From contig NZ_JYCN01000002.1 of NCBI RefSeq assembly GCF_000876655.1, forward strand, positions 20,352-84,351: a stretch of DNA of 64,000 nt, given 5' to 3'. Shown one piece after another: positions 33,365 to 42,981 of the stretch (the stretch's first letter is position 1; every line of letters begins with the position of its first letter). This DNA comes from Arthrobacter sp. SPG23. Its GTDB lineage: Bacteria > Actinomycetota > Actinomycetes > Actinomycetales > Micrococcaceae. The position numbers and the translations under genes were made by a program. The notes under the pieces were generated by a model that was not told the DNA's origin, made no database searches, and worked only from the letters and a program-made list of their open reading frames with translations.

Positions 33365-34408
33365 TTGCTTACCGCTAACGCATATGCCGCCCCGTCCGCT
33401 GACGGAGACCTCGTTCCCACCACCATCGAACGCCGCGACGTCGGCCCGCACGATGTGCTGATCGAGATCAAGTACGCCGGCATCTGCCACTCGGACATCC
33501 ACACCGTGCGCGGTGACTGGGGACCCCAGCAGTACCCGCTGGCACCGGGGCACGAAATCGCCGGAATCGTCACCGAAGTGGGTGCTGAAGTCACCAAGCA
33601 CGCCGTCGGGGACCGCGTCGGCGTCGGCTGCATGGTCAACTCCTGCCGCGAGTGCGTCAACTGCCTGAAGGGTGAGGAGCAGTACTGCCTCAAGGGCAAC
33701 ATCGGCACCTATGGCGCCGTGGACCGCGACGGCACCATCACCCAGGGCGGCTACTCCACCCACGTCGTCGTGACCGAAGACTTCGTGGTGCGGATTCCGG
33801 AGGGCATCGAGCTCGACGTCGCCGCACCGCTTCTCTGCGCCGGCATCACCACCTACTCGCCGCTGCGCCACTGGGGTGCAGGCCCCGGCAAGAAGGTCGC
33901 CGTCGTCGGACTGGGCGGCCTGGGCCACATGGCCGTCAAGATCGCCCACGCCATGGGCGCCGAGGTCACGGTGCTGTCCCAGTCGCTCAAGAAGCAGGAA
34001 GACGGCCTGAAACTGGGCGCGGACCACTACTACGCCACCAGCGATGAGAACACCTTCAGCGACCTGGCCGGCAGCTTTGACCTGATCATCAACACCGTCA
34101 GCGCGTCGATCGACATCAGCTCCTACCTGCAGCTGCTGACCCTTGACGGTGCCCTGGTGAACGTCGGCGCACCGGCCGAGCCACTCCCCGTGAACGCGTT
34201 CGCGCTGATCGCCGGCCGCCGCTCCTTCGCCGGTTCGATGATCGGCGGCATCCGCGAGACCCAGGAAATGCTGGACTTCTGCGCCGAGCACCACCTGGGC
34301 GCCGAAATCGAGGTCATCCCGGCCGAGAAGATCAACGAAGCCTACGAGCGCGTCCTCGCCTCCGACGTCCGCTACCGCTTCGTGATCGACACCGCGACGC
34401 TGAGCTAG
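33365..34408 (+). CDS. NAD(P)-dependent zinc alcohol dehydrogenase
   Basis: 347-residue medium-chain dehydrogenase of the YahK/cinnamyl-alcohol dehydrogenase type. The catalytic zinc site is GICHSDIH with GHEIAG; the structural zinc loop has four Cys ([17 protein letters not shown]); the nucleotide loop is [15 protein letters not shown] near residue 180. The TTG at 33365 is chosen as start because GGAG lies six bases upstream; a TTG at 33353 is in frame but without a site. It is a different branch from the remnant just upstream, so the remnant is not a duplicate of it. Likely an aldehyde reductase or aromatic alcohol dehydrogenase. Confidence 0.9.
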   Translation: MLTANAYAAPSADGDLVPTTIERRDVGPHDVLIEIKYAGICHSDIHTVRGDWGPQQYPLAPGHEIAGIVTEVGAEVTKHAVGDRVGVGCMVNSCRECVNCLKGEEQYCLKGNIGTYGAVDRDGTITQGGYSTHVVVTEDFVVRIPEGIELDVAAPLLCAGITTYSPLRHWGAGPGKKVAVVGLGGLGHMAVKIAHAMGAEVTVLSQSLKKQEDGLKLGADHYYATSDENTFSDLAGSFDLIINTVSASIDISSYLQLLTLDGALVNVGAPAEPLPVNAFALIAGRRSFAGSMIGGIRETQEMLDFCAEHHLGAEIEVIPAEKINEAYERVLASDVRYRFVIDTATLS

Positions 34409-34465
34409 CAGAAGCCACCAGCAGCGCGCCGTCATAGTGCAGCGCGCCGCGGCAAACTAGTAACA

Positions 34466-34507
34466 CGAAAGCAGCGCCGTCCTCAGGAGAGGGCGGCGCT
34501 GCTTTCG
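34466..34507. terminator. Bidirectional terminator hairpin
   Basis: Arms 34466-34484 and 34489-34507 pair over 19 bp with one mismatch around AGGA. It separates the convergent dehydrogenase and amylase genes. Confidence 0.85.
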
Positions 34508-34552
34508 GTTGTCATCGGCCGGCGGGCTGCTTGCCCGGTCAGGCCAAAGCCG

Positions 34553-37500
34553 CTATCCGGCAGTCATCACATGGGTGAAGTGGTCGTACCGGATGGTGAG
34601 CGGGCCGCCGTCGTGCACCAGGCTGATGTTGGCGCCGTTCGGCGAACCGCCGGCGCCGTAGCTCTCGGCCCAGGACCGGTTCAGGGCCGCTTTGAACTCG
34701 TAGTTGCCGGCGGGCAGGTTGGTCACGGACAGCTTCCACACCAGGTCGGCCGGGTCCAGCTTCAACTGCGCCTGGTCGCAGGCGGGCATCCAGTCCTCCG
34801 GGCACCCCTGTTCCAGGTTCATGCTGCCGGCCGCAGCCACGGCGCCGGGCTGCTGTGATGCGTAGACCGGACTGAGCAGGTGGGTCGTGTGGTCGTAGCG
34901 GAACGTCACTGCTCCGCCCGGGTGCTCCAGCAGAATGTTCGCACCGTTCAGGGCACCCCCTGCGCCGTAGTTCTCGTCCCACTTGCCGTTGAGCGCGGCC
35001 TTGAACTCATACGTGCCCGCCGGCAGCTTCGGCACCGTCAGGCGCCAGACTTTGTCCGCCGGGTCCAGCGTCATGAAGGCCGCTCCGCAGGCCGGCTGCC
35101 AGTCGTCCGGGCAACCCATTTCAGAATCCAGGCTTCCGGCCACCGTCACGGAGTCAGGCTGCGGGATCTCACCGGCCACTACGGTCCGGATGTCGCTGAC
35201 CACGCTCTCGGCGCCCGGAACGGACATGGTTGCCCGGTAGCGGACCGCGGTGCCGTCGGCGAGGCCCAAGGCCGCGAGGTCATCGAAGACCGTGTACGCC
35301 GGCGAGGAACTGTCCGAACCGATCGCTGCCCACTGGCCGCCGTCCACGCTGCGTTCGAAGTTGACGGTGTAATCAGCTTTCTCGGGGCTGGCCGTGGCGC
35401 TGACCTCCACCTTGCCGTCCACGCTGCTGCCCTCCGCCGGTTTCTGCATGGCGAGGACAGGGGAGGGGACCGTGCCGGTGCGGGCCGGGCTGACCGAAGT
35501 GTGTCCGCCGTTGTCCAGGACCGCCGCGCGGTATTCCACGGCGGTGCCGGGCTTAAGCCCCGTGACGTCATGGAACACCTGGTACGGAGCGGTGTCGTCC
35601 GTGCCGATCGGCTCCCATTCCCCGCCCGCTGTCCGTGCCTGGAAGGTGACCTCGTAGAACGATGAACCGTCGAGGTCGGCCGCCACCCGGATCCTGCCGT
35701 TGTCACCTTCCGCCGTGGCCGGCTCCTGGAGGGCGACGGCGGGAGCCGCCTTGGAGTGCGGAATCCGCCCTGACGATTCGTAGACCACCGCGGAGAGCGG
35801 CGGAACGGTGACGGTGAGCTTGCCGTCGTCAGCAGTCTTGGACTCGGCAGCGGAACCGCCGGAGCCGCCGTAGATCCGGCTGTAGTTGCGCTTGGCGATA
35901 TAGGTGGGCACCGCGGCCGTCTGTGCGGTCCCGCTGTTGTTCACTGCCACGACGTACTCGCGCTGGTCCTTCGCATCGGTGCGGGAGAACGCGTAGATTC
36001 CCTGGCCCTCCGCCGCGTACCGGTTCTGGTGGGCGCCGTTGCGCAGTGCCGGGTGCTCGGCGGTCAGTGCGGCGAGTTCGCTGATCTTGCTGTACAGCGG
36101 GTGGCCGGTGTTGAAGTTGTCCGTGGCATGGGTGGCATCGGTGCCCAGCAGGACATCGTCAAGGTATTCCGGCACCTGGCTGGCGAAAAGCGTCTGGCGT
36201 GCATCCTGGTCCCCGCCCGGGCCGGTGAAGCCCTGCTCGTCGCCGTAGTACACCACCGGGTTGCCGCGCGAGAAGTACATCAGCTCGTGGGCCAGCCGGT
36301 CCCGGGCGACGCGTTCGGCGTCGTCCGCACCGGGGTTGTCGGCGGCAATGAAGCTGCCGATCCGGCCCATGTCGTGGTTGCCCAGGAAGGTGGGGAGTTC
36401 GTAGACGTTGGAGTCGGCATCGGTGTACCAGTCGTCCCCGGCGAAGAACGTCTCCAGCTGGCTGGCGGGCTGGCTGCGGGACGCAAAGTTCCGGGCGGCA
36501 TTCTGGAACGGGAAGTCCAGCACGGCCTGCATCTTGTTGCGGGTGGTGAACTGGGAGGTGAAGCTCTTGGAGGTGTCAAAGACCTCGCCGAACATAAAGA
36601 ACTCGTCCTTGCCCTGTTCCTTGGCGTATTGCAGGACCTTGGGCCCGAACTCCTGCCAGAATTCGTCGTTGACGTGCTTCATGGTGTCGATCCGGAAGCC
36701 GTCCACACCGAAATCCTTGATCCAGTCTTCGTAGACCTTCGTCATTCCCTCGACCACTTTGGGGTTCTCGGTGAAAAGGTCGTCCAGGCCGAAGAAATCG
36801 CCGTAGAAGGAGTCCTCGCCCTGGAAGGTGGTGTCGCCGCGGTTGTGGTACAGCGTGGGGTCGTTAAGCCAGGACGGAACCTTGAGGTCCTCTTCGCCTT
36901 TCTCCAGGACTGGCGTGTAGGGGAAGGACTTGGCCGGATCCAGTTCCGGGAAGGTGTCCGTGCCGGCGTAGTCGCGGTCGTCGAACACCTCGCCGGCGGC
37001 CGTCTTGTACGGTTCGGCGTCCTTGGACTTGTAGGCCGTGCGGGCGCCTTCCTCGTAGCCGATCACGTCCGCCGTGTGGTTGGTGATGATGTCGAAGTAG
37101 ACCTTCATCCCGCGCGAGTGGGCTTCGTCGATCAGCGCCTTCAGCTCGGCGTTGGTGCCCAGGTGGGGGTCGATCTGGGTGAAGTCGGTGACCCAGTAGC
37201 CGTGGTAGCCGGCCGATTTGTCCTCCGGCTGGACTGCCTTGTTCTTGAAGCTGGGCGTCAGCCAGATGGAGGTGGTGCCCAGGCCCTGGATGTAGTCGAT
37301 CTTGTCCAGCAGGCCCTTAAGGTCGCCGCCGTTGTAGAAGCCCTTCTTCGTCGGGTCGAAACCGGAGACCATCGGATCGGAACCGAGCCCGCCGTCGTCG
37401 TTCGCGCTGCTTCCGTTGCTGAAGCGGTCCGCCATCACGAAGTAGAAGTTTTCGTCCGTCACCGGGGCGCGGAGCGAATGCGAGGCCGACGGCGTGCCCG

Positions 37501-37636
37501 GGTTTTTCGGCTCCGGCGCGGCGTGGGCGGGGGCTGCCAGCGCGGCGCCGGCAACCAACGCCGCAACCACCGCGGCGAGGCCCCTTCCCGGTTGCTTGCA
37601 GGGTGGATTCTTGGGGTTTGAACTGCGGAAAAACAC
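34553..37636 (-). CDS. Secreted GH13 alpha-amylase with Ig-like and X25-like domains
   Basis: 1027-residue extracellular enzyme. A Sec signal (GLAAVVAALVAGAALAAPAHA) follows a short Lys/Pro-rich N-terminus; the GTG at 37636 gives the best signal length. The GH13 barrel has FRIDTMKHV (nucleophile D, near residue 315), FGEVFD (acid E, near 350) and LGNHDMGR (D, near 422). After a small C-domain come two Ig/FN3-like domains (about 650-840) and two X25-like repeats, beginning AGSLDSEMGCPDDW and AGSMNLEQGCPEDW. X25 modules accompany pullulanases and amylopullulanases, so starch or pullulan breakdown outside the cell is expected. No cell-wall anchor is present. Confidence 0.9.
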   Translation of the reverse strand: MFFRSSNPKNPPCKQPGRGLAAVVAALVAGAALAAPAHAAPEPKNPGTPSASHSLRAPVTDENFYFVMADRFSNGSSANDDGGLGSDPMVSGFDPTKKGFYNGGDLKGLLDKIDYIQGLGTTSIWLTPSFKNKAVQPEDKSAGYHGYWVTDFTQIDPHLGTNAELKALIDEAHSRGMKVYFDIITNHTADVIGYEEGARTAYKSKDAEPYKTAAGEVFDDRDYAGTDTFPELDPAKSFPYTPVLEKGEEDLKVPSWLNDPTLYHNRGDTTFQGEDSFYGDFFGLDDLFTENPKVVEGMTKVYEDWIKDFGVDGFRIDTMKHVNDEFWQEFGPKVLQYAKEQGKDEFFMFGEVFDTSKSFTSQFTTRNKMQAVLDFPFQNAARNFASRSQPASQLETFFAGDDWYTDADSNVYELPTFLGNHDMGRIGSFIAADNPGADDAERVARDRLAHELMYFSRGNPVVYYGDEQGFTGPGGDQDARQTLFASQVPEYLDDVLLGTDATHATDNFNTGHPLYSKISELAALTAEHPALRNGAHQNRYAAEGQGIYAFSRTDAKDQREYVVAVNNSGTAQTAAVPTYIAKRNYSRIYGGSGGSAAESKTADDGKLTVTVPPLSAVVYESSGRIPHSKAAPAVALQEPATAEGDNGRIRVAADLDGSSFYEVTFQARTAGGEWEPIGTDDTAPYQVFHDVTGLKPGTAVEYRAAVLDNGGHTSVSPARTGTVPSPVLAMQKPAEGSSVDGKVEVSATASPEKADYTVNFERSVDGGQWAAIGSDSSSPAYTVFDDLAALGLADGTAVRYRATMSVPGAESVVSDIRTVVAGEIPQPDSVTVAGSLDSEMGCPDDWQPACGAAFMTLDPADKVWRLTVPKLPAGTYEFKAALNGKWDENYGAGGALNGANILLEHPGGAVTFRYDHTTHLLSPVYASQQPGAVAAAGSMNLEQGCPEDWMPACDQAQLKLDPADLVWKLSVTNLPAGNYEFKAALNRSWAESYGAGGSPNGANISLVHDGGPLTIRYDHFTHVMTAG

Positions 37637-37717
37637 GATAAGGAAACCTTCCGGAAAGCGACGTTGCTGCTGTGAAGGACGACGCGGGAGACCGGCTTCT
37701 GAGAGCCAACTCACAAC

Positions 37718-37731
37718 TGTAAGCGCTTGCA
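37718..37731. promoter_or_regulatory. Putative LacI/MalR-type operator (TGTAAGCGCTTGCA)
   Basis: Near-perfect palindrome centred on AAGCGCTT, 82-95 bp before the amylase start. The GCGCT centre with A/T-rich flanks is typical for LacI-family sites controlling maltose and starch genes. No repressor gene is adjacent. Confidence 0.65.
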
Positions 37732-37823
37732 CCGACTTTTTCCAGCAAATCCCAAGGTTGCTTGGTATCTGTCCGGATTCGATAGCATGAAACCCACCGA
37801 CCCGGAGCTAAGGGAGCCTGCTG

Positions 37824-38747
37824 TTGCCGCCAGAACGCTCAAGACAGCCCGGCCGGCCCGGACCTGCCCGCAGCCCGGCAGCCCGCCGCACGGAACAGTG
37901 GAGTCAAGAAAACACGGTCCGCCGCCTCAGGGCTGCCGGCTGCGTGTTCGCGGAGGAGGAAGCACGCCTGCTCACCGGCGCGGCTGCCTCAGCTGCCGAG
38001 CTGGAAGCGATGATCGAGCGGCGCGTTGACGGCCTGCCGCTGGAGCACATCCTCGGCTGGGCCGAATTCTGCGGGCTCCGCATCGGCGTCACGGCAGGCG
38101 TGTTTGTGCCGCGCCGCCGCACTGAATTCCTTGTCCGCCAGGCGGAGCTGCTGCTCCGCGGAACTTTCGGGAGCGCAGCTCCCGACGGTGCAGCTCACGA
38201 CGGCGGGACTCACGACGACGTGATGTCCGACGGCGCGCAGCGCGCCGTCGTCGTGGACCTGTGCTGCGGTTCCGGGGCCGTGGGGGCGGCCCTGGCGGCG
38301 CACGTGCCCGGAATCGAACTGCACGCCTCCGACCTGGACCCGGCGGCTGTGCGGTGCGCCAGGGGAAATATCGGGCCGGCCGGTGGGCATGTCCATGAAG
38401 GTGACCTCTTCGAACCGCTGCCGGCGCGGCTGCGCGGCCGCATCACGGTCCTGGTGGCCAACGCTCCTTATGTGCCCACCGCCGCGATCGGCACCATGCC
38501 GCCGGAAGCACGCACGCACGAGCCGCTGATGTCCCTGGACGGCGGTCCGGACGGGCTGGACATCCAGCGGAGGGTAATTGCCGGGGCACCGGCCTGGCTT
38601 GCCCCGGGCGGGCACGTGCTGATCGAGACAAGCCGGAGGCAGGCGCGGCGGACCGTCGGGCTCATGCGGAGCGCGGGACTCGCCGCCCGCCTGGCCGCCG
38701 ACCCGGAGCTGGACGCCACAATAGCGATCGGCAGCAGGCAGGGCTGA
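37824..38747 (+). CDS. PrmC/HemK-like protein N5-glutamine methyltransferase
   Basis: 307-residue S-adenosylmethionine-dependent methyltransferase. A helical N-terminal domain (EHILGWAEFCGLRIGVTAGVF) is followed by motif I VVDLCCGSGAVGAALAA near residue 140 and the substrate motif NAPYVP near 213. Canonical PrmC has NPPY, so this is a side branch common in actinobacteria, and the target may not be a release factor. The TTG at 37824 has GGGAG upstream, but the start is not certain. A Gly/Asp/His-rich loop (about 118-135) contains degenerate 15-bp repeats. Confidence 0.83.
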   Translation: MPPERSRQPGRPGPARSPAARRTEQWSQENTVRRLRAAGCVFAEEEARLLTGAAASAAELEAMIERRVDGLPLEHILGWAEFCGLRIGVTAGVFVPRRRTEFLVRQAELLLRGTFGSAAPDGAAHDGGTHDDVMSDGAQRAVVVDLCCGSGAVGAALAAHVPGIELHASDLDPAAVRCARGNIGPAGGHVHEGDLFEPLPARLRGRITVLVANAPYVPTAAIGTMPPEARTHEPLMSLDGGPDGLDIQRRVIAGAPAWLAPGGHVLIETSRRQARRTVGLMRSAGLAARLAADPELDATIAIGSRQG

Positions 38748-38777
38748 CGCGGGCTGCCTGCGATCCGCTTGCGTCAG
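38744..38777. terminator. Weak hairpin between convergent genes
   Basis: CTGACGC (38744-38750) pairs with GCGTCAG (38771-38777). It lies in the 26-bp gap and at the ends of the convergent methyltransferase and glycosyltransferase genes. Confidence 0.45.
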
Positions 38778-39829
38778 TATCCGGCTGCAGCGGTCTCCTC
38801 CGCCGCCCGGGGCGATCCCGCCAGGAGCTCCGTATAGAACCGGATGTAGTCACCGACCATCCGTTGGGAACTGAAGCGCTGCTCGGCCGCCCGCCTGCAG
38901 TCGCGCCGGCTCAGCCAGCTGCAGCCCTGCAGCGCTTCGGCGAGGCCTTGGACGCTGTCCGCCAGGAACCCTGTTTCGCCGTCGCTGACGATTTCCGGAG
39001 CGGAGCCCCGGGGCGTGGCCACCACCGGGGTTCCGGCGGCCAGGGCCTCGATCATCACCATCCCGAACGGTTCCGGCCACTGGATCGGGTTCAGCAGGGC
39101 GACGGATTCGCCCAGCAGCCGGTACTTGTCCGCCGTGCCCAGCTCGCCGAGGTATTCAACATCCGGGCCCAGCAGCGGTTCGATCACGTCGTGGAAGTAA
39201 TCGAGCTCGAACGGTTCGCGCATCTTGGCACCGATCCGCAACGGGATTCCCGCCCGGCGCGCCACCATGATGGCCTGCAGGAGGCCCTTGTTGGGGTGCA
39301 TCCGCCCCAGGAAGCAGGCGCCGCCCGTGTGCGACGGGCTGTAGCGGACGCTCCGGACGTCGATCCCGTGGTGGATGACGGCGTCGATCTTCACTCCCCG
39401 CGCGGTGGAGGCCTGGTGGTGCGAGATGGCCACCAGCGCTGTCTCCCGTTGCATGGCCCGGTAGATCAGGGTGAGTTCGTCGTCGAAAGGCCCGTGCAGG
39501 GTGGTGGTGCGGGGAACACCGGGCATGCGCCGCTGGCACAGCGGTCCGAGCAGCGTGTGGTCGTGGATGATGTCCACGTCCTCCATGGCGTCATAGGCGC
39601 GGAGCACGTGGAGGATTTCCTGCCGGCCGGAATCCATGCTCAGCCCGGACGAGTCCGGCAGGCTGGGAACCATCGGCACGGGACACGTGCTGTCTCCCGA
39701 GGCCGCCAGCACAACATTGTGCCCCGCTTCCTCAAGTCCCACGGCGAGGGTGTGGACCACCGATTCCGTTCCGCCGTAGCTTGGCGGGGGAACGGGTATC
39801 CACGGTGGTGCCAGGATGCCAATACGCAT
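38774..39829 (-). CDS. Glycosyltransferase family 4 protein
   Basis: 351-residue GT-B glycosyltransferase. It starts MRIGILAPPWIPVPPPSYGG, the donor/acceptor loop typical of GT4, with TAGGAGGCGTA just upstream. The C-terminal nucleotide-sugar part has ACFLGRMHPNKGLLQAI near residue 185 and PEPFGMVMIEALAAGTPVVA near 275, the E-x7-E type motif. It follows the glycogen-debranching-like gene by 13 bp, so they form an operon. The pairing suggests synthesis or modification of a glucan or compatible-solute glycoside; the acceptor is unknown. Confidence 0.9.
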   Translation of the reverse strand: MRIGILAPPWIPVPPPSYGGTESVVHTLAVGLEEAGHNVVLAASGDSTCPVPMVPSLPDSSGLSMDSGRQEILHVLRAYDAMEDVDIIHDHTLLGPLCQRRMPGVPRTTTLHGPFDDELTLIYRAMQRETALVAISHHQASTARGVKIDAVIHHGIDVRSVRYSPSHTGGACFLGRMHPNKGLLQAIMVARRAGIPLRIGAKMREPFELDYFHDVIEPLLGPDVEYLGELGTADKYRLLGESVALLNPIQWPEPFGMVMIEALAAGTPVVATPRGSAPEIVSDGETGFLADSVQGLAEALQGCSWLSRRDCRRAAEQRFSSQRMVGDYIRFYTELLAGSPRAAEETAAAGY

Positions 39830-39842
39830 TACGCCTCCTACA

Positions 39843-42002
39843 TCAGCCGGCCTTCCGGCCGGGGTCGTGGTGGACCCGGATGAGGTCCGCCAGGGGTTCC
39901 TGCGTCCCCAGATGCAGTTCAATGGACGGCGGCAGCCCTGTCACCTGTACGGCGTTGCCCGAAACCTCGATGGTCAGGCGGGAGCCGGCCAGCGGCACCT
40001 GTTCCTTCTTCAGGTAGCCGAATCCGTCCGGAAAGACCGGGCTCAGCCAGAGCCGGCCGGTGGGCGCGGAAGGATCAAGGCGCAGCAGTACACGGATGAG
40101 GTGGATGGGCGTGGCCGATGCCCAGGCCTGTGGAGAGCACGACGACGGATAGGCCACCGGGGGCCTGCCCGCTTCGCGCGGGAAACCGCAGAAAAGCTCC
40201 GGGAGCCTGCCGCCGAACGCCTCCGCGGCGTCGAAGATGGCCACGGCCACCCGCTGGGCTTCTTCGATGAAGCCGTAGCGCATCAGCCCGGCGGCAATCA
40301 GGGCGTGGTCATGCGGCCACACGGAGCCGTTGTGGTAGCTCACCGGGTTGAAGGCGCCCATGCTCGACGCCAGCGTGCGGACGCCCCAGCCGGAGAACAT
40401 GTCCGGCTCCATCAGGCGCTGCGCCACGGAAGGCGCCTTGTCATCATCCACGATTCCCGACCACAGGCAATGCCCCATGTTGGAGGCGCAGGCGTCCACG
40501 GGCCGTTTGTCCTTGTCCAGGGCCACCGCAAAGTATCCGCGCCGGGGGAGCCAGAACCTGCGGTTGAACTCCTCCTTCAGTGCGGCCGCCCGGTCACCCC
40601 AGCTGCGGGCAAGGACGGCGTCGCCGGCATCCAGGGCAAGCAGCGCCCGGGCCACATAGGCGCTGTAGGTGTATCCCTGCACCTCGCACAGGGCGATGGG
40701 CGTTTCGGCGAGTGTGCCGTCCGCGAAGTTGATCCCGTCGTAGGAGTCCTTCCAGCCCTGGTTCTGGAGACCGTGCCTGGTGGCGCGCTCATATTCCACG
40801 AAGCCGTCCCCGTCACGGTCCCCATGGTGCGTGATCCAGTCCAGTGCGCGGTCCGCATGGGGCAGGAGCTCCTGCACGGCACGGGGCTCCAGTCCCCAGC
40901 GGCTCACTTCACCCAGCAGCGTGACAAACAACGGAGTGGCATCCGCCGTTCCGTAGTAGGTCTTTTCGCCGCCCAGGGACAAGGCGGCACCGGAACCGAG
41001 GCGCACCTCGTGGAGGATCCGGCCGGGTTCCTCCTCCGTGATCTTGTTGATCTTTTGGCCCTGGTGTTCGGCGAGAGTCTGCAACGTGCCCAGCGCGATG
41101 GCGGGATCCACGGGAAGCGCCATCAGGGAGGTCAGCAGGGCGTCGCGGCCGAACAGTGCCATGAACCACGGGGCGCCGGCGGCAATGACGGTGCGGTCCG
41201 GATGCGCGGGGTCCGCGATCCGCAGCGAGCCCAGGTCCCGCTGGCTCTGGCGCAGGATCTTCTCGAGCATGGGATTGTCCATGCTGATGACCGGCGCGGC
41301 GGCGCCCCAGGTGCGGTGGCGCAGGGCAGGAGCCGATTCGTGCTGTGGTGTGCTGGCGGAAAACCTGCCCGCCGGTTCGCTGCCGTCGGAGCTGGGCGTG
41401 ACCACAATGGTGGCGGTCCATGAGCCCTTCGCGGGAACGGTCACTTTGAACATCACCCCGTGGCGGTTTACGTCTGCTCCCGGGGCGCGGATGGTCACGC
41501 CGAGCAGCCTGCCGTTGTGGCGGCCGCTGATGACCAGCCGGTCGCCGTCCGGGCGGTGGGAAGGACGGAGCTGCCGGGTCTTCCGGCCCGCCTTGACCTC
41601 GAACAGGTCCGCGAAGTCCGCCTCCACCGCCAGTTTGATGGTGCAGGGCGCCGGGCTGCTGGAGTAGTTGTGCAGGGTCAGTGTCTCGCGGACGCCGTCG
41701 CCCACCTGGCGGTCCCGTTCTATCACCATCGGCCGGTCGGCCGCCCCGTCCGGTTGCGGCGCCCGTCCGGTGAACACGGCCCGGTATGGCTCCGGGTTCA
41801 CGGCCAGGAGACCTTCCACCACGTGGTTGTTCACCAGCAGGTTCCAGCGGGACAGGATCCTGGTGTCCTGGTAGAAGACGCCGTGGGCCAGCCCGGGGTC
41901 CAGATCCCCGTTGCCGGCGGAAATGAAGAACGATGATCCCTCAACGATGGTCACGGCATTGGGGCCGACGGATCCGGCCGTGTCCAGGTTCCAGCCGCTC
42001 AT
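39843..42002 (-). CDS. Glycogen debranching enzyme-like (amylo-alpha-1,6-glucosidase family) protein
   Basis: 719-residue protein. The N-terminal glycogen-debranching domain opens VTIVEGSSFFISAGNGDLD and GVFYQDTRILSRWNLLVN. The C-terminal half is an (alpha/alpha)6 barrel with APWFMALFGRDALLTSLMALP near residue 280, LQNQGWKDSYDGINFADG near 408 and SYHNGSVWPHDHALIAAG near 555. Actinobacteria carry many such proteins, often beside glycosyltransferases, without proof of debranching activity. No signal peptide. The ribosome site before the ATG at 42002 is weak. It is first in the operon with the GT4 gene. Confidence 0.88.
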   Translation of the reverse strand: MSGWNLDTAGSVGPNAVTIVEGSSFFISAGNGDLDPGLAHGVFYQDTRILSRWNLLVNNHVVEGLLAVNPEPYRAVFTGRAPQPDGAADRPMVIERDRQVGDGVRETLTLHNYSSSPAPCTIKLAVEADFADLFEVKAGRKTRQLRPSHRPDGDRLVISGRHNGRLLGVTIRAPGADVNRHGVMFKVTVPAKGSWTATIVVTPSSDGSEPAGRFSASTPQHESAPALRHRTWGAAAPVISMDNPMLEKILRQSQRDLGSLRIADPAHPDRTVIAAGAPWFMALFGRDALLTSLMALPVDPAIALGTLQTLAEHQGQKINKITEEEPGRILHEVRLGSGAALSLGGEKTYYGTADATPLFVTLLGEVSRWGLEPRAVQELLPHADRALDWITHHGDRDGDGFVEYERATRHGLQNQGWKDSYDGINFADGTLAETPIALCEVQGYTYSAYVARALLALDAGDAVLARSWGDRAAALKEEFNRRFWLPRRGYFAVALDKDKRPVDACASNMGHCLWSGIVDDDKAPSVAQRLMEPDMFSGWGVRTLASSMGAFNPVSYHNGSVWPHDHALIAAGLMRYGFIEEAQRVAVAIFDAAEAFGGRLPELFCGFPREAGRPPVAYPSSCSPQAWASATPIHLIRVLLRLDPSAPTGRLWLSPVFPDGFGYLKKEQVPLAGSRLTIEVSGNAVQVTGLPPSIELHLGTQEPLADLIRVHHDPGRKAG

Positions 42003-42225
42003 GGGCGCCGCCGGGCAAGGGGCCGCGCCGCAGGTGCCGGGGGAACGGGGGCCAGGCGTCGAGAACTCATGAAATCACTCCGGAACGGGGATTCAATGGC
42101 TGACTGCTTAGCCACCCACATTCTAGGATTCCGTGCGGGCCGGCCACAAGGTTCTTTGGACCCTTGCTCAGGCCCTTTGTAGACCTTGGCGAACAGAACG
42201 TCCCCAAGGGGAATGCGGGCAGAAA

Positions 42226-42269
42226 CGCGCCGACCCGCCCGGAACCAATGGTCCGGACGGGTCGGCGCG
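42226..42269. terminator. Terminator hairpin after the YtxH-like gene
   Basis: CGCGCCGACCCG (42226-42237) pairs perfectly with CGGGTCGGCGCG (42258-42269), with a further inner stem. It ends the minus-strand gene at 42285; the 220 bp on the other side up to 42002 hold the promoter region of the debranching-like gene and nothing else recognisable. Confidence 0.8.
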
Positions 42270-42284
42270 ACTGCTGACGGGGTT

Positions 42285-42827
42285 TTAGGTCCGCTCAGGG
42301 TTCGTGTTGGTGGCGGCGCCGGCAGGCGTGGCGCCCCCCTCGTCAGACCAGTCCTGGCCGGTGGAGTCGTTCAGGGCCGGATCGCTGGTGGTGTCCGGGA
42401 TGCCGGTGGCGGCGGTGCTGCCTTCAGTGCTGCTGCCCGCCGTGCCGCTGTCCGCGGTCCCCAGGTTGACAGTCTCCGGATGCGTGCTGTGGGACGGGAC
42501 GTAGTCGCCGGCAGGCAGCTCGCCCTCCGCGGTGGGGACTCCGGATGCGGCCGTGCTGCCTTTGGTGCTGTCGGTTGCCTTGTCCCGGTGCACAGCGGAA
42601 GTGATAACCGTGCCGGCGCGGCGCGCGGCTTCCGTCAGCTGGTCAGAAACTTCGGGAGCCTTTTCCTTGACCGCCTCCGTTGCCGCAGCCACTTTGTCCT
42701 GGACGGGTTTGCTGTCCCAGAACGCCGCTGCCCTTGCCTTGATTTTTTCGTAGGCGGCACGGCCGGACCTGGAGCCCAGGACGAAACCAGCCGCCATTCC
42801 GGTACCGAAAAGAAGTTTTGCTTTCAT
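42285..42827 (-). CDS. YtxH-like membrane-associated protein
   Basis: 180-residue protein. The N-terminal hydrophobic stretch KLLFGTGMAAGFVLGSRSG resembles YtxH-type proteins. A helical segment AAAFWDSKPVQDKVAAATEAVKEKAP follows, then a low-complexity Ser/Thr/Gly/Ala tail with repeated GSTAA-xG-xP units. A good AGGAGTACATC site precedes the ATG. Such proteins are linked to general stress in Firmicutes and actinobacteria; the function is not known in detail. It is followed upstream in the same direction by the GlsB-like gene. Confidence 0.8.
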   Translation of the reverse strand: MKAKLLFGTGMAAGFVLGSRSGRAAYEKIKARAAAFWDSKPVQDKVAAATEAVKEKAPEVSDQLTEAARRAGTVITSAVHRDKATDSTKGSTAASGVPTAEGELPAGDYVPSHSTHPETVNLGTADSGTAGSSTEGSTAATGIPDTTSDPALNDSTGQDWSDEGGATPAGAATNTNPERT

Positions 42828-42930
42828 GATGTACTCCTGCTCCGTGAGAAGGTTCCGTACGTGGACGGGCTGGCAAGAAAGGACCCGCCCGCCGCTGTAT
42901 GGCCGAAAAATTGATGGGGCCCGAATGAAA

Positions 42931-42963
42931 AAACGGCCCCAGGAAAAAATCCCGGGGCCGTTT
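42931..42963. terminator. Terminator hairpin after the GlsB-like gene
   Basis: AAACGGCCCC (42931-42940) pairs perfectly with GGGGCCGTTT (42954-42963). On the minus strand the stem is followed by T-rich sequence, so it ends the gene at 42982. Confidence 0.85.
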
Positions 42964-42981
42964 CTCAGGCCGGACTCCGCT

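Noticed and set aside
32063..34435. 790-codon minus-strand frame spanning the cupin, CMD and dehydrogenase genes.
   Set aside because: Only the last 134 codons, after a TTG with a good ribosome site, look like a protein (cupin). The rest is antisense to the CMD and dehydrogenase genes.
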